Assembly (NCBI GenBank): GCA_002346475.1
Contig: DDZV01000058.1
Span: 1 to 15,295, forward strand
From: Acidobacteria bacterium UBA2999
Lineage (GTDB): Bacteria > Acidobacteriota > Vicinamibacteria > Vicinamibacterales > UBA2999
Direction: 5' to 3'
DNA: 15,295 bases
Shown: one piece after another, positions 4,576-12,359 of the stretch
Layout: the number at the start of each line of letters is the position of its first letter
Numbering within the stretch: the stretch's first letter is position 1
Notes under the pieces: generated by a model
Seen by the model: only the letters and a program-made list of their open reading frames with translations
Told to the model about the DNA's origin: nothing
Databases searched by the model: none
Program-made: the position numbers and the translations under genes

Positions 4576-7302
4576 ATGGCAAAGCCACTAGTGATTGTTG
4601 AGTCGCCTGCGAAAGCCAAGACTTTAGGTCGTTTCCTTGGAAAAGACTATCGAGTAGAGGCTAGTTACGGCCATATCCGTGATTTACCTGAATCAGCAGC
4701 AGACGTACCGAAGAAGCAGAAGCAGGAGGAATGGGGACGGTTAGGTGTGAATGTCGAAAATGACTTTGAGCCTTTATACGTTATTCCAAGTGAAAAGAAA
4801 AAACAAGTTGCCCATCTGAAGTCATTGGCAAAAGAAGCATCTGCGCTTTTGCTAGCGACTGACCCTGATCGAGAAGGCGAAGCAATTAGCTGGCATTTAT
4901 CGGAAATTCTTTCTCCAAATGGACCTGTTAGTCGAATCGTGTTTCATGAGATTACAGAAGATGCTGTTAAAGAAGCGCTGGCGAATCCAACACAAGTAAA
5001 TGAAAATTTATTTAGGGCTCAGGAAAGTCGTCGAATTTTGGATCGGCTTTATGGTTACACCTTGTCGCCCGTTTTATGGAAGAAGGTTCGGACGGGTCTG
5101 AGTGCGGGTCGTGTACAAAGTGTTGCAGTACGGTTAGTTGTTGAACGTGAGGAAAGGCGACGTGCTTTTCGGCCTGGTGTTTATTGGGGTCTACAGGCGC
5201 AACTCAAGGGTGCGGGGTCTGAGTTTACGGCAAAATTAACTCGTTTAAACGACGAGCGTATTGCGTTGGGAAAGGATTTTGATCCACAGTCAGGCGTACT
5301 TAAAAATAAAAAAGTTCGGCTTCTTGATGAAAAGACTGTCAATAAGATTCATGTTGCCATTCAAGCTAACGTGCCATGGGTGGTATCGTCGGTTGAACAG
5401 AAACCAGGCCTTGAACATCCAGCTCCTCCGTTTACAACTTCTACATTGACGCAAGAGGCAAGTCGTAAGCTCGGGTTCTCCACTGAGCGGACAATGCAGG
5501 TTGCGCAACGCTTATTTCAGGGCATCGAACTTCCAAATAGAGAGATTGAAGGTCTTATTACTTACCATCGTACTGATTCGACAACGCTAAGTGATAAGGC
5601 ATTAGCAGAGTCCGGGGAAGCTATCCGAGCGATGTTTGGGAACGAATTTTATGAGACTCCTCGTCATTATCAAACGAAGGTTAAGAATGCACAGGAAGCA
5701 CACGAAGCCATTCGTCCGACTCATTTTAATTTGACACCGAGCCAGCTTGAAAATGAGCTTGGTGTAGATGAACTAAAGATCTATGAGTTGGTTTGGAAGC
5801 GGACAATGGCGTCGCAGATGACAGATGCACGGGTGTTGCGAACAACTTATGAAATTACTGCTACTGGGCCAGATAGTGACGAAGCCGTGTTGTCTGCAAG
5901 TGGAAAGTCCATAGAATTTCCAGGGTTTCGCCGAGCCTACGTAGAGGGCAGCGATGATCCTGCAATGGAAATTGAGGAGCAAGAAGCGCTATTGCCACCT
6001 TCTCAAGTAGGGGACCATATAGCTACAGAAGGGACATCTATTCTGCTTCTTGGTATTGAGCCTAAGCGCCACGAGACAAATCCCCCGGCGCGTTTTACTG
6101 AAGCCTCCCTGATTAAAGAGCTAGAGAGATTAGGTATCGGTCGACCGTCAACCTATGCTCCAACAATTGCCACTATTGTGAGAAGGCAGTACGTTTTTCG
6201 ACAAGGAAGAGCGCTAATACCAAGCTTTACTGCTTTTGCTGTTACTAAGTTGCTACGTGAACATTTTGGAGATTTTGTCGATGTTGGTTTTACTGCAGAG
6301 ATGGAAGAAGACTTGGACGAGATTTCACGAGGTGAGCGTGAGTGGCTACATTTTATTCGGGAGTTTTATTTAGGTGATGAAAAGCGTCCAGGCTTATTGA
6401 CTGCAGTAGAAAAGGGTGAAGACATTAACTATCCCATCCTAGATCTTGGCACTGATCCTGCCAGTAACGATCCCGTGCGAGTGCGGGTCGGAAGGTTTGG
6501 TCCATTTGTGCAAGTAGGAGAAGGGGGGCCTGGTCGAACTGCCTCATTGCCTCCAGATATGCCTCCTGCTGATTTGTCAGTTGAGAAAGCGTTAGAGTTT
6601 GTGCGTGCTAAAGCAGAGGGTCCACGAGTTCTTGGCAGTGATCCTGATACCGGATTGAATATCTACATAATGGTGGGTCGGTATGGTGCGTATGTACAAC
6701 TCGGTGAAACGCCTGAAGGAAAAGTAGCCAAGTCAGATAAACCGAAGAGGGCTTCTTTGCAGGCTGGTATGACTGAAACGAGCGTTACGCTCGATGAGGC
6801 TATCAAGCTTTTATCGCTTCCACGTGTTGTAGGGTTACACCCAGAAGATAACCAGCAAGTAGTAACAAACTTTGGTCGTTTTGGGCCATATGTTAAGCAT
6901 AATGACGAGTTCAGATCACTGCAGTCAGATAATGATGTTTTTTCGATTAATTTTGATGCAGCGCTTGCGTTGCTCAATGCACCGAAACAATCCAGGCGTC
7001 GATCCGTCCCAAAAAAGGTATTACGAGAACTGGATAAAACGGGCAGCCCTTCTCTGAAAGTTCTCGCTGGCCGTTATGGGCCTTATGTAACGGATGGGAC
7101 AACGAATGCTTCAATTTCGAAAGGACTAGACCCAGCCACTATCACTTTTGAGCAGGCCGAAGCATTATTAGAGGCGCGCAGGGAAGCAGGTCCAGCTAAA
7201 CGGCGAGTGAAAAGAAAGTCTAAAGCCACTAAGAAAAAAACTAAAAAGACTAAGACCACAAAGAAAAAGACTGCTAGCTTAAAAAAACCTGCGTCTACTT
7301 AG
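4576..7302 (+). CDS. topA: DNA topoisomerase I (type IA)
   Basis: The enzyme relaxes negative supercoils by passing a strand through a transient single-strand break. The 908-residue protein has the TOPRIM domain at about 4-125 (VIVESPAKAKT with Glu9; DPDRE with Asp96, Asp98 and Glu100 for Mg2+). The RxxSAGRVQSVA block follows around 172-185, and the catalytic Tyr330 lies in GLITYHRTDST. The EAHEAIRPT (374-382) and GIGRPSTYAPTI (520-531) blocks are present. The C-terminus has four repeats centred on VGRFGPFVQ (638), VGRYGAYVQ (700), FGRFGPYVK (766) and AGRYGPYVT (831), then a Lys-rich tail (875-904). I find no cysteine anywhere, so the zinc-ribbon domains of the E. coli enzyme are absent. The start fits the family; only a weak AAGAG precedes it. 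It is first in topA-trmFO-xerC. Confidence 0.98.
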   Translation: MAKPLVIVESPAKAKTLGRFLGKDYRVEASYGHIRDLPESAADVPKKQKQEEWGRLGVNVENDFEPLYVIPSEKKKQVAHLKSLAKEASALLLATDPDREGEAISWHLSEILSPNGPVSRIVFHEITEDAVKEALANPTQVNENLFRAQESRRILDRLYGYTLSPVLWKKVRTGLSAGRVQSVAVRLVVEREERRRAFRPGVYWGLQAQLKGAGSEFTAKLTRLNDERIALGKDFDPQSGVLKNKKVRLLDEKTVNKIHVAIQANVPWVVSSVEQKPGLEHPAPPFTTSTLTQEASRKLGFSTERTMQVAQRLFQGIELPNREIEGLITYHRTDSTTLSDKALAESGEAIRAMFGNEFYETPRHYQTKVKNAQEAHEAIRPTHFNLTPSQLENELGVDELKIYELVWKRTMASQMTDARVLRTTYEITATGPDSDEAVLSASGKSIEFPGFRRAYVEGSDDPAMEIEEQEALLPPSQVGDHIATEGTSILLLGIEPKRHETNPPARFTEASLIKELERLGIGRPSTYAPTIATIVRRQYVFRQGRALIPSFTAFAVTKLLREHFGDFVDVGFTAEMEEDLDEISRGEREWLHFIREFYLGDEKRPGLLTAVEKGEDINYPILDLGTDPASNDPVRVRVGRFGPFVQVGEGGPGRTASLPPDMPPADLSVEKALEFVRAKAEGPRVLGSDPDTGLNIYIMVGRYGAYVQLGETPEGKVAKSDKPKRASLQAGMTETSVTLDEAIKLLSLPRVVGLHPEDNQQVVTNFGRFGPYVKHNDEFRSLQSDNDVFSINFDAALALLNAPKQSRRRSVPKKVLRELDKTGSPSLKVLAGRYGPYVTDGTTNASISKGLDPATITFEQAEALLEARREAGPAKRRVKRKSKATKKKTKKTKTTKKKTASLKKPAST

Positions 7303-7356
7303 TCCCTGATAACAGGCATCTGGTGACCCACTGGAAACCCCTGACCTAAGATTCTT

Positions 7357-8748
7357 ATGATTCATATTATCGGCGGTGGTCTCGCGGGTTGTGAAGCTGC
7401 CTGGCAGTCAACATTGCTTGGCGTCCCAGTCACCTTGCATGAGATGCGTCCGCAGCGTCCCACAGCAGTACATAAAACCGATCGGCTTGCGGAACTGGTT
7501 TGTTCAAATTCTTTCCGTGGAGACAAGCTTGATAATGCAGTTGGCTTGCTAAAAGAAGAGATGAGAAACTTGAATTCTCTCATCATGAGAGCTGCTGATG
7601 TTAGTAGAGTTCCGGCCGGGACAGCCCTGGCGGTCGATCGGGAACACTTTGCACAAGTTATTACCGAGGCAATTGAGGGGCATCCATTGATCACTTTATT
7701 ACGAGAAGAAGTGTTACGTGTGCCGAAGGTACGTCCTTTAATTATTGCGACGGGTCCACTTACTACCGGGGCGTTCTTTCAAGAGATTTCTACGCTTATC
7801 GGAGGCAAGCAGTTGTACTTTTACGATGCGATTAGCCCAATTGTATTGGCTGACACAATTAATCAGTCGAGAGTTTTTAGAGCATCGCGTTGGAACAAAA
7901 ATTCCCAACCTCAGATGATCGAGAATGGAGAAACAGTTAATTCGCTAGCTTCTTCTACGACAGCCGTGAGTTGTGGTGTGGATGATGGCCAGGGGGACTA
8001 TCTTAATTGTCCCCTCACAAAAGAAGAGTACGACTTATTCTATGACGCTTTAATAAAAGCAGAATCTGCAACTGTGCATGATTTTGACAAGGAAATTTTT
8101 TTTGAAGGGTGTTTGCCGATTGAGGTTATGGCACACCGTGGAAGAGACACATTACGATTTGGTCCAATGAAACCAGTTGGTCTTATCGATCCACATACAG
8201 GGCTAAAACCTTACGCAGTAGTTCAGCTTCGACAAGACAACTTAGCGGGAGATCACTACAGTCTCGTAGGTTTCCAGACACAGCTCAAATGGAGTGAACA
8301 AGCGAGAATTTTAAAAATGATTCCTGGACTAGAATCTGTAGAGTTTGTGCGATTGGGCATGGTACATCGCAACACATATATCAATGGTCCAACAGTACTA
8401 CGTGAAACTTGGCAGATGAAAGAGTTTCCAGATCTGTTTTTTGCTGGTCAGATATCAGGCGTCGAAGGATATGTGGAGTCTGCAGCTTCTGGTCTTGTTG
8501 CAGGTCGGAATGCAGCTGGACTAGTCCTTGGCCAAGCGCCTTGTACACTACCGCGTGAGACAGCAATTGGTGCATTGTCTTACTATGTTGCTAATGCTGA
8601 GGCTCAAAATTATCAACCAACTAACATTACATTTGGTATCTTGCCCCCTCTATCGAAAGCACCACGTCGACGGCAGGAGCGAAAGATGGCACTATCAGCC
8701 CGGGCACTTGCTGCTCTCAATGAGTGGCAGGCCATGGCCAATACTTAA
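7357..8748 (+). CDS. trmFO: Folate-dependent tRNA m5U54 methyltransferase TrmFO
   Basis: TrmFO makes 5-methyluridine at position 54 of the tRNA T-loop using methylenetetrahydrofolate and FADH2. The 463-residue protein opens with the FAD-binding motif IIGGGLAGCEAAW (4-16), then HEMRP (28-32). The two cysteines matching the Bacillus catalytic pair are Cys49 in ELVCSNSFRG and Cys218 in DYLNCPLTKEEY. Later blocks (RFGPMKPVGL, LVGFQTQLKW, GQISGVEGYVESAASGLVAG) are typical. Between SRW (177-179) and DYLNCP (214-219), about 27 residues are inserted compared with the usual SRYDKG-type loop; the insert includes an extra Cys206. The gene starts 54 bp after topA with no clear Shine-Dalgarno, and co-transcription with topA is likely. 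The ATG fits the family N-terminus. Confidence 0.96.
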   Translation: MIHIIGGGLAGCEAAWQSTLLGVPVTLHEMRPQRPTAVHKTDRLAELVCSNSFRGDKLDNAVGLLKEEMRNLNSLIMRAADVSRVPAGTALAVDREHFAQVITEAIEGHPLITLLREEVLRVPKVRPLIIATGPLTTGAFFQEISTLIGGKQLYFYDAISPIVLADTINQSRVFRASRWNKNSQPQMIENGETVNSLASSTTAVSCGVDDGQGDYLNCPLTKEEYDLFYDALIKAESATVHDFDKEIFFEGCLPIEVMAHRGRDTLRFGPMKPVGLIDPHTGLKPYAVVQLRQDNLAGDHYSLVGFQTQLKWSEQARILKMIPGLESVEFVRLGMVHRNTYINGPTVLRETWQMKEFPDLFFAGQISGVEGYVESAASGLVAGRNAAGLVLGQAPCTLPRETAIGALSYYVANAEAQNYQPTNITFGILPPLSKAPRRRQERKMALSARALAALNEWQAMANT

Positions 8749-8784
8749 TGAATACTGTCGATAATTCATGACCTTTTCTTTTTA

Positions 8785-9768
8785 GTGCTGCGTATGCATC
8801 AACTAGATGATTTTCTCGACTACCTACGTCTTAATAGAAATGTGTCAGTGCATACAATGGATGCTTATCGAAGAGATTTAAATCAATTTTTAGGGGTAGT
8901 CACCGATGTTGTTGGAAAGAGTCAATCGAAGCTTAAGCCGTCAGACCTTGATGCGCAGGCCGTTCGTGCCTTTATGGCTTACTTATTCCGTGATGGACAG
9001 GCACGGTCTTCAGTAGCTCGAAAGCTCTCAGCTCTCAGAGCTTTTACACGGTTTCTTCGACGTGAAGGCTGGATTGAACGGGATCCTGCAATATTGGCTG
9101 TTTCTCCAAAGCGTGAGCAGAAAGTACCTGCTCACCTCTCAGTTGATGAAATGTCACGCTTACTTGAAACTCCAGATAAATCAGTGCCACTTGGACGCAG
9201 AGATCATGCCATTCTTGAATTGTTGTATGCCTCCGGCCTTCGATTAAGCGAGTTAGTAGATCTTGATCTAGAGGACATTAATCTCAATGCTCGGATGGTA
9301 CGTGTGATGGGCAAGGGTGGGAAAGAGCGACTTGTTCCATTCAATACAACTACAGTAGAGGCACTACGTATATGGTTGAACGATCGAGCGAAGTTTAGAA
9401 AATCGAAGGCAACTAATAGTCGCCAAGTTCGAAGTGGTCGTTCTAAGACGCAACAGAAACGCACTAAAAGGGGGAGTGTTTCTGAGCCGTTATTTGTTAA
9501 TGCTAGAGGAGGACGTTTTACGGGGCGTAGTGTGCAGCGCCTAGTGGCAAAGTATGTGGCAAGTTGTAGTACCCGCCTTGGCATTAGCCCACATGCACTA
9601 CGTCATTCTTTTGCTACCCATTTACTTGAACGTGGCGCAGACCTGCGTGCCATTCAGGAGCTGCTTGGTCACGCAAAACTTTCAACGACACAGCGTTATA
9701 CCCATATTAATGTTGGTCAGTTACTAGATGTGTATCGCAAGTCTCATCCTCGGGAGAAAGATGGCTAA
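8785..9768 (+). CDS. xerC: Tyrosine recombinase XerC/CodV type
   Basis: XerC with XerD resolves chromosome dimers at dif. The 327-residue protein has an N-terminal core-binding SAM-like domain (about 5-95) and a catalytic domain with all active residues: Arg153 (ASGLRLSEL), Lys177 (MGKGGKERLVP), His270 and Arg273 (PHALRHSFATHLL), His296 (LLGHAKLSTTQRY) and nucleophile Tyr305. Between Lys177 and His270 are 93 residues against about 72 in E. coli XerD; the excess is a very basic Ser/Lys/Arg stretch at about 203-233. Start is GTG 8785; ATG 8794, three codons on, is equally credible, and neither has a Shine-Dalgarno. Position after topA-trmFO supports the chromosomal XerC/CodV role rather than a phage integrase. 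The stop lies 6 bp from the converging ABC-F stop. Confidence 0.93.
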   Translation: MLRMHQLDDFLDYLRLNRNVSVHTMDAYRRDLNQFLGVVTDVVGKSQSKLKPSDLDAQAVRAFMAYLFRDGQARSSVARKLSALRAFTRFLRREGWIERDPAILAVSPKREQKVPAHLSVDEMSRLLETPDKSVPLGRRDHAILELLYASGLRLSELVDLDLEDINLNARMVRVMGKGGKERLVPFNTTTVEALRIWLNDRAKFRKSKATNSRQVRSGRSKTQQKRTKRGSVSEPLFVNARGGRFTGRSVQRLVAKYVASCSTRLGISPHALRHSFATHLLERGADLRAIQELLGHAKLSTTQRYTHINVGQLLDVYRKSHPREKDG

Positions 9769-9774
9769 CTGCTC

Positions 9775-11787
9775 TCAGTCATCTTTATCTCTTGTTGCAT
9801 GATTATGTAGCGCTTCCCACTGTGCTAAGAGGTCGCCTACTTCCCACATGAGGGTTTGGTGTCGTTCCAAGATTGGTTTAGCTGATTCAAGATCATCATA
9901 AAAACCGTCAACTGACATAGTCACTTCAATGGTTTTGACTTCAGCTTCCCGTACAGCGATGCGAGACTCGAGATCGGCAATGCGTGCCAAGAGCGCTTTT
10001 TGAGCACGTTCTTTTTTTCGAGAGTCTGAATCAAGTTTTTTTTGGGTTTTCCAACTATTTTGTAATCGTTTTTGTCCAGTTTGTGTTGACTTTTTATTCT
10101 TAGGGTCCCTGAATTTAGAGCGTTCTTTTTTTAGCGAGGTTTCTGGACTCTTAGTTGTTAGAGAGTGTCCAGGAACTGTTACTCCATGTTCTTTGTGCCA
10201 CAAAAAATCGTTATAAGTACCTGGATACGAAATTGCTTGTCCTTTTCCGATCTCGACGATTTTTGTAGCGAGTTTTTCAACAAAGTAACGGTCGTGTGAT
10301 ACAAAAATTAACGTTCCTCCGTAATCTTCAAGTGCTTCAAGTAGAACATCTTTTGATTCAAGATCAAGGTGGTTTGTTGGTTCATCAAGCAACAGAGTAT
10401 TTGAGGGACGTAGTAGCATGCGCGCAACGGCTAGTCTAGTCCGTTCTCCTCCAGAAAGTACTCTAACCTTTTTGTGGATGTCATCTCCTGAGAACAAGAA
10501 ACCTCCAAGAATAGTTCGAATCATGGGTACCATTTCAGTTATCGAGGTTGCCTGTAATGTTTCATGTACTGTGAGTGAAGGGTCCAGACGGCTGGCTTCA
10601 TCCTGGGCGAAGTATTCTATGATGACGTTATGGCCAAGAGTGCGAGTCCCGGAGTCTGGGGATTCATTCCCAGATAGCATGCGCATCAGAGTTGATTTTC
10701 CTGCGCCATTTGGTCCGACCAATGCAACCCGGTCGCCACGCTCTATGTGTAATTGAATGTCTTTAAAAACAGTGAGCTCAGAATATTTTTTTCGGACACG
10801 TGATAGTTCAAGGATGGTGCGACCACTTCTAGCACAGTTGGGAAAGTTGAAGTGGATTCGTTTTCTCTCTGGAGGCACTTCAATCGGAACAAGTTTTTCA
10901 AGTAGCTTGACTCGACTTTGCACTTGAGATGCTTTAGTTGCTTGATAACGAAAACGATCGATAAATGTTTTTATGCGAGAAACTTCCTCGTCTTGCTCAT
11001 ATTTTTCCTTCCGAAGTCGATCTAGCATTGCCTCTCGTGCAACTACAAATCTTGTGTAGTTGCCTGGATAGTCAGTTAAGCGACGAAGATTCAGATCCGT
11101 GATCCTTGTAACAACTGTGTCAAGGAAGTAACGGTCGTGAGAAATTAATAAGACAGCATACGGGTATTCTGTAAGAAAGTGTTCTAGCCAGTTTCTTGCA
11201 TCAAGATCAAGGTGGTTTGTCGGTTCATCAAGTAGAAGAAGGTTTGGTTGACGTAAAAGTAATTTTGCGAGAGCAATGCGCATTTGCCAGCCACCAGAGA
11301 AATTTTCTGTTCGACGATTTAGATCTTTATCTGTAAAGCCAAGTCCATGGAGCACTGTTGCAATGCGAAGGTCGATACTGTAGCCATCTGCAATTCTGAA
11401 ACGATCTTGGAGTTCGCTGTACCGTTCTAGCATTGCCTCGTGTTCAAGCTTTAGTGACGAGACGTTACCTAGCTCATGCTCAATTTTGTGCATTTCTGTT
11501 TTGATGTCGAGAAGGTGCTGGAAGGCTGTGCTGGTTTCTTCAAAAAGAGTACGGCCTGAATGTGTAAGTCCGTCTTGTGGAAGGTACCCAACCGTGAGTG
11601 ACGTTGGAAGTATGACATTTCCGCTGTCCGCTTCTTCAAGACGTGCAAGGATCCTAAGAAGGGTTGTTTTTCCTGCGCCATTTGGACCACAAAGACCGAC
11701 TCGTTCACGGTCACCAATGTTCCAGGTCACATTTTCAAGGAGAATACGATCTCCAAAGGATTTGGTGAGTTCAGATAGTTGGATCAC
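9775..11787 (-). CDS. ABC-F family ATPase (Uup/EttA-like)
   Basis: This is a soluble protein with two ABC domains and no membrane segment, typical of ABC-F factors that bind the ribosomal E site and act on stalled or initiating ribosomes. Over 670 residues, domain 1 has Walker A GPNGAGKT (34-41), signature FSGGWQ (163-168), Walker B LLLLDEPTNHLD (183-194) and switch SHDR (216-219). A charged linker (about 245-300) follows. Domain 2 has GPNGAGKS (358-365), LSGGERT (444-450), LLLDEPTNHLD (465-475) and SHDR (497-500). The C-terminus has a Lys-rich linker (about 545-595) and a predicted coiled coil (595-665), as in Uup. The start is GTG 11787 with a weak AGG upstream. Uup, YheS-like and resistance ABC-F members cannot be separated here; housekeeping is most likely. 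It lies on the opposite strand to its neighbours. Confidence 0.95.
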   Translation of the reverse strand: MIQLSELTKSFGDRILLENVTWNIGDRERVGLCGPNGAGKTTLLRILARLEEADSGNVILPTSLTVGYLPQDGLTHSGRTLFEETSTAFQHLLDIKTEMHKIEHELGNVSSLKLEHEAMLERYSELQDRFRIADGYSIDLRIATVLHGLGFTDKDLNRRTENFSGGWQMRIALAKLLLRQPNLLLLDEPTNHLDLDARNWLEHFLTEYPYAVLLISHDRYFLDTVVTRITDLNLRRLTDYPGNYTRFVVAREAMLDRLRKEKYEQDEEVSRIKTFIDRFRYQATKASQVQSRVKLLEKLVPIEVPPERKRIHFNFPNCARSGRTILELSRVRKKYSELTVFKDIQLHIERGDRVALVGPNGAGKSTLMRMLSGNESPDSGTRTLGHNVIIEYFAQDEASRLDPSLTVHETLQATSITEMVPMIRTILGGFLFSGDDIHKKVRVLSGGERTRLAVARMLLRPSNTLLLDEPTNHLDLESKDVLLEALEDYGGTLIFVSHDRYFVEKLATKIVEIGKGQAISYPGTYNDFLWHKEHGVTVPGHSLTTKSPETSLKKERSKFRDPKNKKSTQTGQKRLQNSWKTQKKLDSDSRKKERAQKALLARIADLESRIAVREAEVKTIEVTMSVDGFYDDLESAKPILERHQTLMWEVGDLLAQWEALHNHATRDKDD

Positions 11788-11797
11788 AATAATGCCT

Positions 11798-11827
11798 GTG
11801 ACACTTTATTAGTTTGTAATTTAGAAT
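11798..11827 (+). promoter_or_regulatory. Candidate sigma-70 promoter for the lipoprotein-permease pair
   Basis: GTGACA (11798-11803) and TAGAAT (11822-11827) each match the -35 and -10 consensus at five of six positions, with an 18-bp spacer. They lie in the 65-bp gap between the divergent ABC-F and lipoprotein genes, 25 bp before ATG 11853. No comparable promoter was seen on the minus strand. Consensus matching in AT-rich DNA gives false positives. Confidence 0.42.
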
Positions 11828-11852
11828 ACTAATCGGAACTTGGAATATTTAT

Positions 11853-12359
11853 ATGCGACACAGTCTCTTTTTACTAGCGGGCCTATTTTTCTTTGTTACG
11901 AGTTGTGCCAGGGGTATCGAAGTTGAAAAAGCAATTCAGATTACTGACGTCCAGACTGGTTGGTACGATGCTGGCATTATGGCTGACGGGAAGAATAAGC
12001 TTGTGCCAAGCATTTTGTTTCGAGTTACAAATATCTCTGACAAGAAAGTATCAAGAGTACAGTTCAATGCTGTTTTCAGGCGCATTGGTGAAGAAGATAC
12101 TACATGGGGTGAGCACTTTGTACGTGGCATTGGATCTGATGGCTTAGAGCCAGGGGCAACTGGTGGTGATATTGTCCTTCGTTCAAATTTAGGTTATACC
12201 GGCACACAGTCGCGATCCCAGATGCTCCAGAATCGGGAGTTTGTTGACGCAAGAGTTGAGATTTTTGGAAAGCAAGGTCCTAGATCTTGGATCAAAGTTG
12301 GCGACTATCAGATTGATCGCCAACTGCTGACTCGACAGGCTCCGTTGGGTGCAAAGTAA
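11853..12359 (+). CDS. Putative lipoprotein of unknown function
   Basis: I do not recognise a named family. The 168-residue product starts with a signal peptide MRHSLFLLAGLFFFVTSC whose VTSC is a good lipobox (Cys18), so it should be lipid-anchored outside the inner membrane. The rest looks like a single beta-rich domain: IQITDVQTGWYDAGI, LVPSILFRVTNISDKKVSRVQFNAVFRR, then LEPGATGGDIVLRS and ARVEIFGKQGPRSWIKVGDYQIDRQLL. 'FRVTNISDKKVSRVQFNAVFR' has the rhythm of Ig-like domains in which strands pair conserved polar and hydrophobic residues; that is inference. The start ATG is supported by the signal peptide; the Shine-Dalgarno (TTGGAA) is weak. Its last 11 bases overlap the permease start, which suggests joint translation and perhaps a related role. 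Confidence 0.8.
   Translation: MRHSLFLLAGLFFFVTSCARGIEVEKAIQITDVQTGWYDAGIMADGKNKLVPSILFRVTNISDKKVSRVQFNAVFRRIGEEDTTWGEHFVRGIGSDGLEPGATGGDIVLRSNLGYTGTQSRSQMLQNREFVDARVEIFGKQGPRSWIKVGDYQIDRQLLTRQAPLGAK

Noticed and set aside
6663..6977. 104-codon open frame antisense to topA
   Set aside because: It lies wholly within the conserved topA coding region, has no recognisable domain, and is explained as a shadow of topA codon use.
7197..7290. A-rich low-complexity repeat at the end of topA
   Set aside because: It is the in-frame Lys/Thr-rich tail of the protein, common in this family, with no exact tandem unit.
9204..9584. 126-codon open frame antisense to xerC
   Set aside because: It covers the catalytic region of XerC on the other strand with no family resemblance or ribosome-binding site; it is a shadow frame.
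8785..9768. Tyrosine recombinase as a sign of an integrative element
   Set aside because: The sequence and its position after topA-trmFO fit chromosomal XerC/CodV; no attachment repeats, tRNA or phage genes flank it.
10366..11232. Near-identical 27-28 base segments at about 10367-10393 and 11206-11232, plus similar pairs around 10695 and 11670
   Set aside because: They encode the same Walker A and Walker B motifs in the two ABC domains of one protein, not a mobile or regulatory repeat.
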